A DNA stretch of 32,293 nucleotides from assembly GCA_944383645.1 (NCBI GenBank), contig CALWQJ010000012.1, positions 1 to 32,293 on the forward strand, read 5' to 3'. A program made the translations under genes and the position numbers. The notes under the pieces were generated by a model. That model saw nothing but the letters and a program-made list of their open reading frames with translations, had not been told where the DNA came from and did not search any database. This document shows positions 16,805-24,506 of this stretch, in pieces. This stretch comes from an uncultured Merdimonas sp. (GTDB lineage: Bacteria; Bacillota; Clostridia; Lachnospirales; Lachnospiraceae). Every line of letters starts with the position of its first letter. Position 1 is the stretch's first letter.

Positions 16805-17086
16805 ATGGCAGCACAGCAGGCATTGGGAATGATTGAGACGAAGGGCCTTGTGGCTTCCATCGAGGCGGCAGACGCCATGGTTAAGGCGGCGAATGTCACC
16901 CTGATTGGAAAAGAGCACGTAGGCGGCGGTCTGGTAACGGTAATGGTAAGAGGGGACGTAGGAGCCGTGAAGGCGGCTACGGACGCGGGAGCGGCAGCGG
17001 CAGAGCGCGTAGGCGAACTGATCTCCGTTCACGTCATTCCGAGACCTCACGACGAGGTGGAGGGAATCCTTCCGAAGCTGGGATAG
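16805..17086 (+). CDS. eutM: EutM, major hexameric shell protein (copy 1)
   Basis: The 93-residue BMC-H protein is of the classical EutM/PduA type: [20 protein letters not shown], the pore-side loop KEHVGGGLV, and [20 protein letters not shown], ending [20 protein letters not shown]. Such proteins tile the facets of the shell and carry the small pore through which ethanolamine, ethanol and acetate pass. AGGAGGAAAAAGAA precedes the ATG, a very strong ribosome-binding site fitting high production. The next gene is a near-identical copy. Confidence 0.95.
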   Translation: MAAQQALGMIETKGLVASIEAADAMVKAANVTLIGKEHVGGGLVTVMVRGDVGAVKAATDAGAAAAERVGELISVHVIPRPHDEVEGILPKLG

Positions 17087-17148
17087 TCAAATACCCCCGG
17101 AACAGCATAGTTTAGCTTAGAAAAATCAGTAGATAGGAGGAAAAAGAA

Positions 17149-17430
17149 ATGGCAGCACAGCAGGCATTGGGAATGATTGAGACGAAAGGTCTTGTAGCTT
17201 CCATTGAGGCGGCAGATGCCATGGTAAAGGCGGCAAATGTGACGCTGATTGGAAAGGAGCACGTAGGCGGCGGTCTTGTGACTGTGATGGTAAGAGGAGA
17301 CGTAGGAGCCGTGAAGGCGGCTACGGACGCGGGAGCGGCAGCGGCAGAGCGCGTAGGCGAGCTGATCTCCGTTCACGTTATTCCGAGGCCTCATGAAGAG
17401 GTGGAGGCAATTCTGCCGTCCTTATCTTAA
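17149..17430 (+). CDS. eutM: EutM, major hexameric shell protein (copy 2)
   Basis: This copy is identical to the preceding EutM through residue 82 and differs only at D83E, G87A, K91S and G93S in the C-terminal tail. Its ribosome-binding site and first 12 codons are also identical in DNA. By hand count the first 82 codons carry 19 synonymous and no amino-acid changes, so the duplication is not new and the protein is under strong constraint. The two may mix in the same facets, with the tails changing edge or lumen-facing properties. A GC-rich stem-loop follows at 17441-17468. Confidence 0.95.
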   Translation: MAAQQALGMIETKGLVASIEAADAMVKAANVTLIGKEHVGGGLVTVMVRGDVGAVKAATDAGAAAAERVGELISVHVIPRPHEEVEAILPSLS

Positions 17431-17440
17431 GACAACTGCT

Positions 17441-17468
17441 CCGGCCGCCGGTCGGAACCGGCGGCCGG
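17441..17468 (+). other. Very stable intercistronic stem-loop between eutM copy 2 and eutT
   Basis: CCGGCCGCCGG (17441-17451) pairs perfectly with CCGGCGGCCGG (17458-17468) around the hexaloop TCGGAA. No T-run follows, so it is not a standard intrinsic terminator. It likely protects or defines the 3' end of the abundant shell-protein message and lowers expression of the downstream enzyme genes. Confidence 0.75.
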
Positions 17469-17502
17469 GATGCCGAAAGGATAAGGAGGTGGCTTTGCTG
17501 CG

Positions 17503-18315
17503 ATGAAGGTAATTACAGAGGCGATTCTGCGGGATGAGTTAAGAGCTGACAGACCGGAGGTCTATGTGATTCCGGAGGGAAAGATCCTTTCGCCGGCGGC
17601 GAGAGAGTATCTGCAGCAGTGCAAGATTAAAATCGTCAAGGAAAATGAAAAGCCGCGTCCGAAGAAGACGCTGCAGGTGACGGCCACAGAGGTGCCGGGA
17701 ATTCCCGAATCGGCGGCGCCGGCTCAAAAGGAAAACCAGAGCCAGCCGAAGCCCAGGTATGTGGACGACGCCACAGGGGCGTTTTACTACGAGAAGCCCG
17801 AGCATATGACGCAGCTTCACGGGAATGTGCTGGTGAACAAGAACGACGACCGGATCCTGTTCCGCGGAAAGCTGGACAGCCTGGAGGCGCTGTTTGTTCT
17901 TGATCAGACGATTTTCGCGGAGATGGGCGAGAGCCAGGAGCTCCTGGGCGATCTGGAAGACATCCTGATCAGCATCCGGGAGATGATGCGCTGCGACGTA
18001 CTGGATGAGCCCTTCCGGCGCGAGACGATGATTGGTCTGAACCATGCGGAGCTTCGGGATCATTCCCATCATCCGATGAAATATTACAAGGTAAAGCAGA
18101 TGGTGCTTCCCAACTATACGCTGGGAAAGACCTACGCGATGCTGAATCAGCTGCGGACGGCGGTCCGTGAGACAGAAGTCAGCGCAGTGACAGCCTTTTA
18201 TACAGGAAAGAAATGCGAGCGCCCGGATATTGTGGAGGAGCTGAACCGCATGTCCAGCGCCATGCATATTATCATGTGCAAATATCTGGCCATGCTCCAG
18301 AGTAAGGAGGCGTGA
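17503..18315 (+). CDS. eutT: EutT-type ATP:cob(I)alamin adenosyltransferase
   Basis: The 270-residue protein should make adenosylcobalamin for EutBC. The N-terminus (MKVITEAILRDELRADRPEV, then ILSPAAREYL) is the EutT leader. After a variable linker (about 48-85) the catalytic part begins with PEHMTQLHGNVLVNKNDDRI and FRGKLDSLEALFVLDQ and continues as helices to the end. I see no CC pair and so no HX11CCXXC metal motif of the Salmonella enzyme; it has only four scattered cysteines, as in the Gram-positive EutT class. ATG 17503 is the only frame-compatible start, with AAGGAGGT about 12 nt upstream, a rather long spacing. Its end overlaps pduL by 1 nt. Confidence 0.88.
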   Translation: MKVITEAILRDELRADRPEVYVIPEGKILSPAAREYLQQCKIKIVKENEKPRPKKTLQVTATEVPGIPESAAPAQKENQSQPKPRYVDDATGAFYYEKPEHMTQLHGNVLVNKNDDRILFRGKLDSLEALFVLDQTIFAEMGESQELLGDLEDILISIREMMRCDVLDEPFRRETMIGLNHAELRDHSHHPMKYYKVKQMVLPNYTLGKTYAMLNQLRTAVRETEVSAVTAFYTGKKCERPDIVEELNRMSSAMHIIMCKYLAMLQSKEA

Positions 18316-18938
18316 TGAAGCAGGTGATTGACAGGGTCGTGGATTCCATTCTGGACAGCGGACTGGTGGAGGTAGAGGTATCCGCCCGTCATGTGCATCT
18401 GACGCAGGAGGACGTGGAGAAGCTGTTCGGGAAGGGGGCGGTGCTTCATGAGAAGCGCGCGCTGTCCCAGAAAGGGCAGTACCTGTCCGAGGAGCGGGTC
18501 ACGATCATCGGGCCGAAGGGCCGGATGGAGCGGGTGGCCGTGCTGGGGCCCGTCCGGAAGGCGACCCAGGTGGAGCTGTCCATGAGCGACTGCTTCGCCC
18601 TGGGGGTGAAGGCTCCGGTGCGGGAATCCGGCGATCTGCGGGGAGCAGGCGATATCGTCATCGAAGGACCGGAAGGCACGCTGGACGCGAAGGGTTCCGT
18701 CATCGTGGCCCGCGCCCATGTGCATGTGCCCCCGGAGGTGGCTTCAAGGCTGAAGCTTCAGGATAAGGAGCGTGTCAGCGTCCAGATTATCAGCGAGCGG
18801 CCGGTGACCTTCGACAACGTGGTGATCCGCGTGAACAGCGAGTTCCGCTTCAAGATGCACATCGATTTCGACGAGGCCAACGCGGCCCTGGTAAGCGGTT
18901 TTACATTAGGAAAAATAATCAGGCAGGAGCGGCAGTAA
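18315..18938 (+). CDS. pduL: PduL-type phosphate acetyltransferase
   Basis: PduL converts acetyl-CoA and phosphate to acetyl-phosphate and recycles CoA inside the shell. Zinc-site histidines are visible at H26 and H28 (SARHVHL), H135 and H137 (ARAHVHVP) and H182 (KMHIDFDEANA). I chose ATG 18315 (207 residues) over GTG 18312, because AAGGAGG at 18304-18310 leaves 4 nt to the ATG but 1 nt to the GTG. The first base overlaps the eutT stop. Residues 1-15 (MKQVIDRVVDSILDS) form an amphipathic helix like the PduL encapsulation peptide. This replaces the EutD-type enzyme found in enterobacteria. Confidence 0.94.
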   Translation: MKQVIDRVVDSILDSGLVEVEVSARHVHLTQEDVEKLFGKGAVLHEKRALSQKGQYLSEERVTIIGPKGRMERVAVLGPVRKATQVELSMSDCFALGVKAPVRESGDLRGAGDIVIEGPEGTLDAKGSVIVARAHVHVPPEVASRLKLQDKERVSVQIISERPVTFDNVVIRVNSEFRFKMHIDFDEANAALVSGFTLGKIIRQERQ

Positions 18939-19754
18939 ATGGACATTGAGCGGGTAGAAGCCTTTATGAAACGGGTAGAGCAGTCGGAGCAGGAGACCTT
19001 CGCTCCGGTGGGCCAGAAGCTGAAGGTGGGAGTGGATCTGGGTACGGCGTACATCGTGCTGGTGGTGCTGGACGAGGAAAACAACCCCGTGGCCTGTGAG
19101 AAGCAGGCGGCTGATGTGCTGCGGGACGGGGTAGTGGTAGACTATCTGGGAGCCCTGCGCATCGTAAAGGAGCTAAAGGCGAAGCTGGAGAAACGGATTG
19201 GACGGGAGCTTGTGAACTGTGCCATCGCCATGCCGGCGGGCACGGAGAGCAGCGTGAAGACCCATCAGTACGTGGCGGAGGGCGCCGACCTGGAGGTTAC
19301 GGCAGTTCTGGATGAGCCCAGCGCGGCCAACGCGGTGTACCAGATTTCCGACGGCGTCATCGTGGATATCGGCGGAGGAACCACAGGTCTTGCGATTCTG
19401 CACGGCGGAAAGGTGACGGAGATCGCCGACGAGCCTACGGGCGGCACGCACCTGACGCTGGTGCTGGCGGGCAATTACCATATCCCCTTTGCCGAGGCGG
19501 AAAAGATCAAGCAGGACTACTCCAGACACAGGGAAATCCTTCCCGTGCTGAAGCCGGTGATTGAAAAGATGGCTTCCATTATCCGGAAAAACGTCAATCC
19601 GGAGGAGATCGACACCATTTACCTGTGCGGCGGAACCTGCTGCCTGACGGGGATGGAGACGGTGATTGAAAAGGAGACCGGAATTCATACCGTGAAGCCG
19701 GCGAATCCCTTCCTGGTGACCCCGGCGGGCATCGCGATGAACTGTATTGTATAA
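18939..19754 (+). CDS. eutJ: EutJ, DnaK-like ethanolamine utilization protein
   Basis: The 271-residue ASKHA-fold protein has VGVDLGTAYIVLVVLDE (31-47), GVIVDIGGGTTGLAILHGG near the middle and the late adenosine-loop motif YLCGGTCCLTGME. EutJ is conserved in eut loci; a chaperone or reactivation role is presumed but not proved. The ATG begins immediately after the pduL stop codon, so translation is coupled. The first 18 residues (IERVEAFMKRVEQ) are a helix that could dock to the shell or enzyme core. It is shorter than EutA, and the two are distinct proteins. Confidence 0.92.
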   Translation: MDIERVEAFMKRVEQSEQETFAPVGQKLKVGVDLGTAYIVLVVLDEENNPVACEKQAADVLRDGVVVDYLGALRIVKELKAKLEKRIGRELVNCAIAMPAGTESSVKTHQYVAEGADLEVTAVLDEPSAANAVYQISDGVIVDIGGGTTGLAILHGGKVTEIADEPTGGTHLTLVLAGNYHIPFAEAEKIKQDYSRHREILPVLKPVIEKMASIIRKNVNPEEIDTIYLCGGTCCLTGMETVIEKETGIHTVKPANPFLVTPAGIAMNCIV

Positions 19755-19815
19755 GATAAAATTGTAAGATTGTAAGAAGGTAAAGAAAAGTAACCTGCAG
19801 AAAGGAGGGAAGTGC

Positions 19816-20595
19816 GTGGAGCTGGATGCATTGATTGGCGAGATCTGTACAAGAGTGCAGCAGCGGATGCAGGAGCTGGAAGGCGGCGCGGACGGGGATA
19901 AGGAAGCCCCGAAGACCTGCGGCGCGTCACAGGATCCGGCGGCAGCGGCAGAGGATAAGCCGGGCCTTCTGATTCTGACGCAGGAGCATGGAACGCTCTG
20001 CCATCCGGCGCTGGAAAGCAGCGAGCTGAAAGAGTGCTACCGCACAGACTGTGCGCTGCTCATGGAGTATCAGTGCGATGTGGAGCGGTATGAAGGCGTC
20101 ATCGCCTATACGCTGACGAACGAAGCCCTGGGAAAGCTGGCAAACGGCATCTTCGACGACGATTATACCCGGGCCTTCGGAAAAGCACTTCTCCTGGGAA
20201 AGCAGATTTTTGTTCCTGAGGAAGAGGTGGAGCTGTACCGGTACCGGGAGACGGCGCCGGCGGGCTACTTCGGACGGCTGGAGGAGAATCTGAAGTTTCT
20301 TGAAGAGAACGGAGTGAGGATCGTACCGGCCGCGGATCTGGTGCAGACGGTTCTGAACGGCGGCTGTGAGAAGGCCTGCTGCAAGGAAGCGGAGCAGAAG
20401 AAAGAAGAAAAGCTTCTGCGTCTGGATAAGAAGGTCGTCACGGAACGGGATCTGATCAGCGCGAAGGAGGAAAAAGCCACCTGCGTGCTGGTGGGAAGGA
20501 AAGCGATTCTGACTGATTTGGCGAAGGACTACGCGAAGCGGCACGGAATCGAACTGAAACGGGAAGACGCCTGTGCTTCCGGGAAAGGGGCATAA
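19816..20595 (+). CDS. Unnamed eut-associated protein: encapsulation-like helix, flavoprotein-like core, EutT-leader-like tail
   Basis: I do not know a name for this 259-residue protein, though it resembles an uncharacterised family seen in Gram-positive eut operons. The start is GTG 19816, with AAGGAGG 7 nt upstream. Residues 1-22 (MELDALIGEICTRVQQRM) form an amphipathic helix like encapsulation peptides. Residues about 49-135 (GLLILTQEHGTLCHPAL, then EGVIAYTLTNEALGKLANGI and ALLLGKQIFVP) resemble a flavodoxin-like flavoprotein domain. A cysteine cluster CEKACC lies at 184-189. Residues 206-250 (KVVTERDLIS, then ILTDLAKDYAKRHGIELKRE) align with the N-terminal leader of EutT in this operon. 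A 61-bp AT-rich gap with a repeated ATTGTAAG precedes it. A flavin-linked role with cobalamin reduction is conceivable but unproved. Confidence 0.7.
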   Translation: MELDALIGEICTRVQQRMQELEGGADGDKEAPKTCGASQDPAAAAEDKPGLLILTQEHGTLCHPALESSELKECYRTDCALLMEYQCDVERYEGVIAYTLTNEALGKLANGIFDDDYTRAFGKALLLGKQIFVPEEEVELYRYRETAPAGYFGRLEENLKFLEENGVRIVPAADLVQTVLNGGCEKACCKEAEQKKEEKLLRLDKKVVTERDLISAKEEKATCVLVGRKAILTDLAKDYAKRHGIELKREDACASGKGA

Positions 20596-20598
20596 GCA

Positions 20599-20880
20599 AT
20601 GAAAATAGGAAGAGTAATCGGAAATATCTGGGCCACAAGGAAGGACGAGCGGCTGGCAGGCCTGAAGCTTCTGGTGATACAGCCTCTCGATCTTCTGAAG
20701 GACAGTCCGGTAGAACATCCCATCGTTGCGGCTGACATCATCGGAGCGGGCGTAGGAGAAAAGGTGCTCTACGTGGGCGGCAGCTCGGCGCGAAGCGCGG
20801 CCGGCTCCCGGGACATCCCCGTGGACGCCACAGTAGTAGGAATTGTGGACGATCAGGAGATCGACGAATCTCTGGCATAG
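20599..20880 (+). CDS. eutN: EutN, pentameric vertex protein of the shell
   Basis: The 93-residue protein has the EutN/CcmL fold signature: MKIGRVIGNIWATRKDERLA, then LKLLVIQPLDL and ADIIGAGVGEKVLYVGGSSA, ending DATVVGIVDD. BMC-P pentamers cap the twelve vertices of the polyhedral shell. The ATG follows the previous stop by 3 nt. As the only pentamer gene in the locus, it should be essential for closing the compartment. Confidence 0.95.
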   Translation: MKIGRVIGNIWATRKDERLAGLKLLVIQPLDLLKDSPVEHPIVAADIIGAGVGEKVLYVGGSSARSAAGSRDIPVDATVVGIVDDQEIDESLA

Positions 20881-20896
20881 GATGGGCGGTGACAAT

Positions 20897-22246
20897 ATGG
20901 GCATGGTAGAAGCCATTCAGAAGGCTGGAGTCGTGGGAGCCGGCGGAGCCGGTTTCCCCACACATGTAAAGCTGAACGCGAAAGCGGAATATCTGATCAT
21001 CAACGCGGCGGAATGCGAGCCGCTGATCGAGACAGATAAATATCTGTGCCGGACCTTTCCGGAACGTATCGTGTCCACGGTGCTGAAAATGAAGGAGCAC
21101 CTGGGCGCCGCCCATGCAGTGATCGCGCTGAAGGGCAAATACATAAAAGAAATCGAAGCCCTGGAGCAGGCCATAACGGCGGCCGGGGCGGATGTGGAAA
21201 TTTTTAAAATGCGCGCCTACTATCCGGCGGGCGACGAGCAGGTGCTGGTGCACCAGGTGACAGGAAGAGTCGTGCCGGAGCGGGGACTGCCGCTGAATGT
21301 GGGCTGCGTGGTAGAGAACGTGGGAACGGTGCTTTCCATCGCCGACGCTCTGGAGGATAAGCCGGTGCAGGAAAAATACCTGTCCGTGACCGGAGCGGTG
21401 AAGAAGCCTGTGATGTGCCTGGCGCCTCTGGGGACCCCGATCCGGGAGGTCCTGGCGAAGGCTGAGCTTCTGGTGAAGCGGTACGCCGTCATCATGGGCG
21501 GCCCCATGATGGGCAAGATGCTGTCCGATGAGGCGGCCATCGATCAGGCGGTGGTGACGAAGACCACGGGCAATCTGCTGGTGCTGCCGGAGGATCACTA
21601 CCTGGTGAGAAGGGCGGTCCGCCCGGTCAGCCAGATGATGCGCCAGGCGGCGACGGCCTGTCTCCAGTGCAGGGCCTGTACGGACCTCTGTCCCAGATCG
21701 CTTCTGGGCCATCATGTGGAGCCCCATATGGTGATGCGGTCCATCTGGCGCAAGGATTCCATCACGGATCCGGCAGAATTTGAGCGGGCCTTAGGAAGCG
21801 CGGTCAACTGCAGCAGCTGCGGTACCTGCGAGATGTTCTCCTGTCCCATGGGCCTGTCTCCGAGAAAGATGAACGACTACGCGAAGACTCTCTTGAGAGA
21901 GCGGGGAATCCAGCCGGAGAAGAACCAGAATCCGGCGGCCAGCGGCGAGATAGAGCACCGCAGGATTCCGACGGAGCGGCTGATTGCCAGGCTGGGACTT
22001 TCAGCTTATGTATATCACGGAGATCTGGAGCTTTACCGGGTGGAGCCGGAGGAGGTCTTCGTCCCGATGTCGCAGCATATCGGAAAGCCGGCGGTGCCGG
22101 CGGTATCGGAAGGCGATACGGTGAAGGCCGGAGATCTGGCGGGAGCCGCGGCGGAAGGCCTGTCGGCAAATATTTATACGGGACTTGGCGGAACGGTCAC
22201 GCAGGTGACGCCCCAGGGCATCCGGATCAGAAGAAGGGAGGCGTAA
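20897..22246 (+). CDS. pduS: PduS/RnfC-like flavin and Fe-S protein, probable cobalamin reductase
   Basis: With ATG 20897 (GGCGGTG just upstream; 449 residues) the protein begins MGMVEAIQKAGVVGAGGAGF, the Gly-rich start of RnfC/complex I 51-kDa-like flavin and NADH domains, followed by IINAAECEPLIETDKYL. Two [4Fe-4S] motifs are clear: C255-x2-C258-x2-C261-x3-C265 (CLQCRACTDLCP) and C305-x2-C308-x2-C311-x4-C316 (CSSCGTCEMFSCP). The C-terminus (about 390-449, VFVPMSQHIG, then VSEGDTVKAGDLAG) is a barrel-sandwich domain. PduS reduces cobalamin for adenosylation and is paired with the shell protein PduT. The following gene is exactly such a protein. An alternative ATG lies at 20882. Confidence 0.88.
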   Translation: MGMVEAIQKAGVVGAGGAGFPTHVKLNAKAEYLIINAAECEPLIETDKYLCRTFPERIVSTVLKMKEHLGAAHAVIALKGKYIKEIEALEQAITAAGADVEIFKMRAYYPAGDEQVLVHQVTGRVVPERGLPLNVGCVVENVGTVLSIADALEDKPVQEKYLSVTGAVKKPVMCLAPLGTPIREVLAKAELLVKRYAVIMGGPMMGKMLSDEAAIDQAVVTKTTGNLLVLPEDHYLVRRAVRPVSQMMRQAATACLQCRACTDLCPRSLLGHHVEPHMVMRSIWRKDSITDPAEFERALGSAVNCSSCGTCEMFSCPMGLSPRKMNDYAKTLLRERGIQPEKNQNPAASGEIEHRRIPTERLIARLGLSAYVYHGDLELYRVEPEEVFVPMSQHIGKPAVPAVSEGDTVKAGDLAGAAAEGLSANIYTGLGGTVTQVTPQGIRIRRREA

Positions 22247-22249
22247 GGC

Positions 22250-22789
22250 ATGGGAAAGGCAATCTGTATGCTGGAGCTGTCCAGCATCGCCCGCGGAATT
22301 GAGACCAGCGATTATATGATCAAGGCGGCTCAGGTAAGCCTGCTGCGCGCCTCGACGGTATGCCCCGGAAAATATATGATTATCGTGGGCGGAGACACCG
22401 GAGCAGTCAGAGCTTCCATGGAGGCGGGCATCGCCCAGGGCGGCGAATTTGTGGTAGACTCCCTGCTGATTCCCAATGTGCATGACCAGCTGTTCCCGGC
22501 GATATCCGGGACTGTGGAGGTGGTAAATCCCCAGGCCATCGGCGTGGTGGAGTTCTATTCCATCGCTTCGGCGATTCTGGCCGCGGATGCGGCGGCCAAG
22601 GCGGCGCAGATCACTCTGATTGAGGTGCGCACGGGCTATGCCATAGGAGGCAAGGGCTTCGTGGTGCTGACCGGAGATGTGGGCGCTGTACGGGCGGCTG
22701 TGGAAGCCGCGAAGAGGGAGAGTGAACTGTATGTGGAGAGCACGGTCATTCCAAGGCCGGCCCCCCAGCTTTTACAGTCTCTTTTATAA
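22250..22789 (+). CDS. pduT: PduT-like tandem-BMC shell protein with putative Fe-S pore
   Basis: The 179-residue protein has two BMC domains (about 1-90 and 95-179; AICMLELSSIARGIETSDYM and AIGVVEFYSIASAILAADAA). It has C38 in STVCPGKYM, the position at which PduT trimers hold a [4Fe-4S] cluster in the central pore through three symmetry-related cysteines. The second domain ends in STVIPRPAPQLLQSL. It lies 3 nt after the pduS-like gene, which supports a paired function: electrons pass from or to PduS through the shell. It is clearly not EutL, which lacks these features and is already present. Confidence 0.9.
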   Translation: MGKAICMLELSSIARGIETSDYMIKAAQVSLLRASTVCPGKYMIIVGGDTGAVRASMEAGIAQGGEFVVDSLLIPNVHDQLFPAISGTVEVVNPQAIGVVEFYSIASAILAADAAAKAAQITLIEVRTGYAIGGKGFVVLTGDVGAVRAAVEAAKRESELYVESTVIPRPAPQLLQSLL

Positions 22790-22815
22790 AGTGTACATGA
22801 AAAGGAGGAAAGGAT

Positions 22816-24054
22816 ATGTTTCAGGAGCTGATTGACAACATCACAAACGTAAGCGTATTTACGGAAAGTATTTCGGATTGGGTCAGCAATATCTCGATCA
22901 ACTCTGTCATTATCTTCATCATGATGATTTTCATGCTGGTAGGCGCGATCGACAAAATCCGCGGCAACAAGAAGGGTTATGGCGAGCAGTTTGATGAAGG
23001 CTTCAACGCCATGGGACCTCTGGCGGCGTCCATGGCCGGAGTTGTGGCGGCAGCGCCTGTGCTTGCTATCATTTTGAAACCTATTATCGTGCCGATTTAC
23101 AGCCTGTTCGGCGCCGACGCTTCCATGTTCGCGACCACGCTGCTGGCCTGCGATATGGGCGGCTATCCGCTGGCAATCCAGCTGGCGGGCGACAACGCGG
23201 CGGTCGGAAACTTCGCGGGTCTGATTCTCGGAACCATGATGGGACCCACCCTGGTATTCACGATTCCGGTAGCTCTTTCCATCATTAAGAAGGAAGACCG
23301 CCCCTATCTTGGAGCAGGTATCTTCGCAGGTATGATTACCATCCCGATCGGCTGTATTGTCGGCGGTCTGGTCATGAACATGACTCCGTACAAGATGGAT
23401 ATCATTGCTATCATCCGCAACCTGATTCCGGTTATCATCATCGCAGCCCTCATCGTAGTCGGCCTGTGGTTCGCCCCGCTGAAGATGATCAACGGCTTCA
23501 GCAAATTCGGAACAGGCGTTACCATTGTTATCACAGCCTTTACGGCTATCGCAGTATTTGAGTACCAGACCGGCATCAAGTTCCCGCTGCTGAACATCAT
23601 GGTAGAGGCAGACGCGGACGGCGTCGTTCCTCTGGAAAATGGTCTTCTGACCTGCGGTATCATTTCCATCGTATTGATTGGAGCCTTCCCGATGGTTCTG
23701 TGGATCACCCGTACCTTCGGCGGCGCTCTGAACGCTCTGGGCAAGAAGTTTGGCATGGATGAAGAGAGCTCTGCCGGACTGGTAGCTACCCTGGCAAACA
23801 ACATCGCCATGTTCAACATCATGGACAAGATGAACCCGAAGGGCAAGCTGCTCAACGTAGCCTTCGCAGTCAGTGCGGCCTTCGTATTCGGCGACCACCT
23901 GGGCTTCACCGCAGGCGTGAACCAGGACATGATTCTTCCGATGATCATCGGCAAGCTGGTTGCAGGAATTACGGCGTTTATCGTAGCCAACCTGCTGTCC
24001 GGCAAGCTGCTTGAGAAGGTAGAAGAGAGCTTAAAGGCTCAGGAAGGAAAGTAA
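22816..24054 (+). CDS. eutH: EutH, ethanolamine permease
   Basis: The 412-residue membrane protein has about ten hydrophobic helices spread from residue 30 to 400 and EutH signatures: NAMGPLAASMAGVVAAAPVL, then LACDMGGYPLAIQLAGDNA and VFGDHLGFTAGVNQDMI. EutH facilitates ethanolamine entry, mainly when the substrate is scarce or the pH is low. A strong AAGGAGG site precedes the ATG. It is encoded near the end of the operon, 3 bp before eutQ. Confidence 0.95.
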   Translation: MFQELIDNITNVSVFTESISDWVSNISINSVIIFIMMIFMLVGAIDKIRGNKKGYGEQFDEGFNAMGPLAASMAGVVAAAPVLAIILKPIIVPIYSLFGADASMFATTLLACDMGGYPLAIQLAGDNAAVGNFAGLILGTMMGPTLVFTIPVALSIIKKEDRPYLGAGIFAGMITIPIGCIVGGLVMNMTPYKMDIIAIIRNLIPVIIIAALIVVGLWFAPLKMINGFSKFGTGVTIVITAFTAIAVFEYQTGIKFPLLNIMVEADADGVVPLENGLLTCGIISIVLIGAFPMVLWITRTFGGALNALGKKFGMDEESSAGLVATLANNIAMFNIMDKMNPKGKLLNVAFAVSAAFVFGDHLGFTAGVNQDMILPMIIGKLVAGITAFIVANLLSGKLLEKVEESLKAQEGK

Positions 24055-24057
24055 AGT

Positions 24058-24489
24058 ATGAACGTTAGTGAAGAACTGATCCGCCAGATTGTGCAGAAGG
24101 TTCTGGAAGAGCAGAAAAAAGCCGGGGACGGCGAGGATTTCGTCAAGGAAAAGGATCCCAGCGGAATCATCAAGATTGCCACCGGCACCGTGAAGTGCGA
24201 GCCCTTCAAGCAGGAGGGCGTGTCCCTGAAGGATGTGGTGACTCTGGAGGAAGCGCCGAGAATGGGCTGTGGAATCATGGAGCTCGACCACACCAGCTTC
24301 GAGTGGACGCTGACCTATGACGAGTACGACATGGTCATCGACGGGACTCTTGAGATCGAGATCGACGGACGCGTGCTGAGCGCGGGCCCCGGCGAGATCA
24401 TTTACATTCCGAAGAACAGCCATATTCATTTCCAGACGCCGACGACAGCCCGGTACGCGTATTTTGTATATCCTGCTGACTGGCAGTAG
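24058..24489 (+). CDS. eutQ: EutQ, cupin-type ethanolamine utilization protein
   Basis: The 143-residue protein has a short N-terminal helix (SEELIRQIVQKVLEEQKKAG) resembling encapsulation peptides, then the EutQ cupin core: KCEPFKQEGVSLKDVVTLEE, then MGCGIMELDHTSFEWTLTYD, GTLEIEIDG and GEIIYIPKNSHIHF. In Salmonella EutQ has been shown to have acetate kinase activity, which would convert PduL-made acetyl-phosphate to acetate and ATP. It is shorter than the enterobacterial protein because the long N-terminal region is reduced. No separate acetate kinase gene lies in the window. Confidence 0.93.
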   Translation: MNVSEELIRQIVQKVLEEQKKAGDGEDFVKEKDPSGIIKIATGTVKCEPFKQEGVSLKDVVTLEEAPRMGCGIMELDHTSFEWTLTYDEYDMVIDGTLEIEIDGRVLSAGPGEIIYIPKNSHIHFQTPTTARYAYFVYPADWQ

Positions 24490-24506
24490 GGCAGCGTCAT
24501 CTGGAC

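Noticed and set aside
17452..17457. TCGGAA hexaloop as an ANTAR-binding loop
   Set aside because: It has G at position 4 but not A at position 1, and there is no second paired hairpin beside it.
20843..20896. Longer PduS-like protein starting at 20843
   Set aside because: It would overlap the end of eutN, and the added residues do not match the RnfC-like N-terminus. ATG 20897 has a nearby ribosome-binding site.
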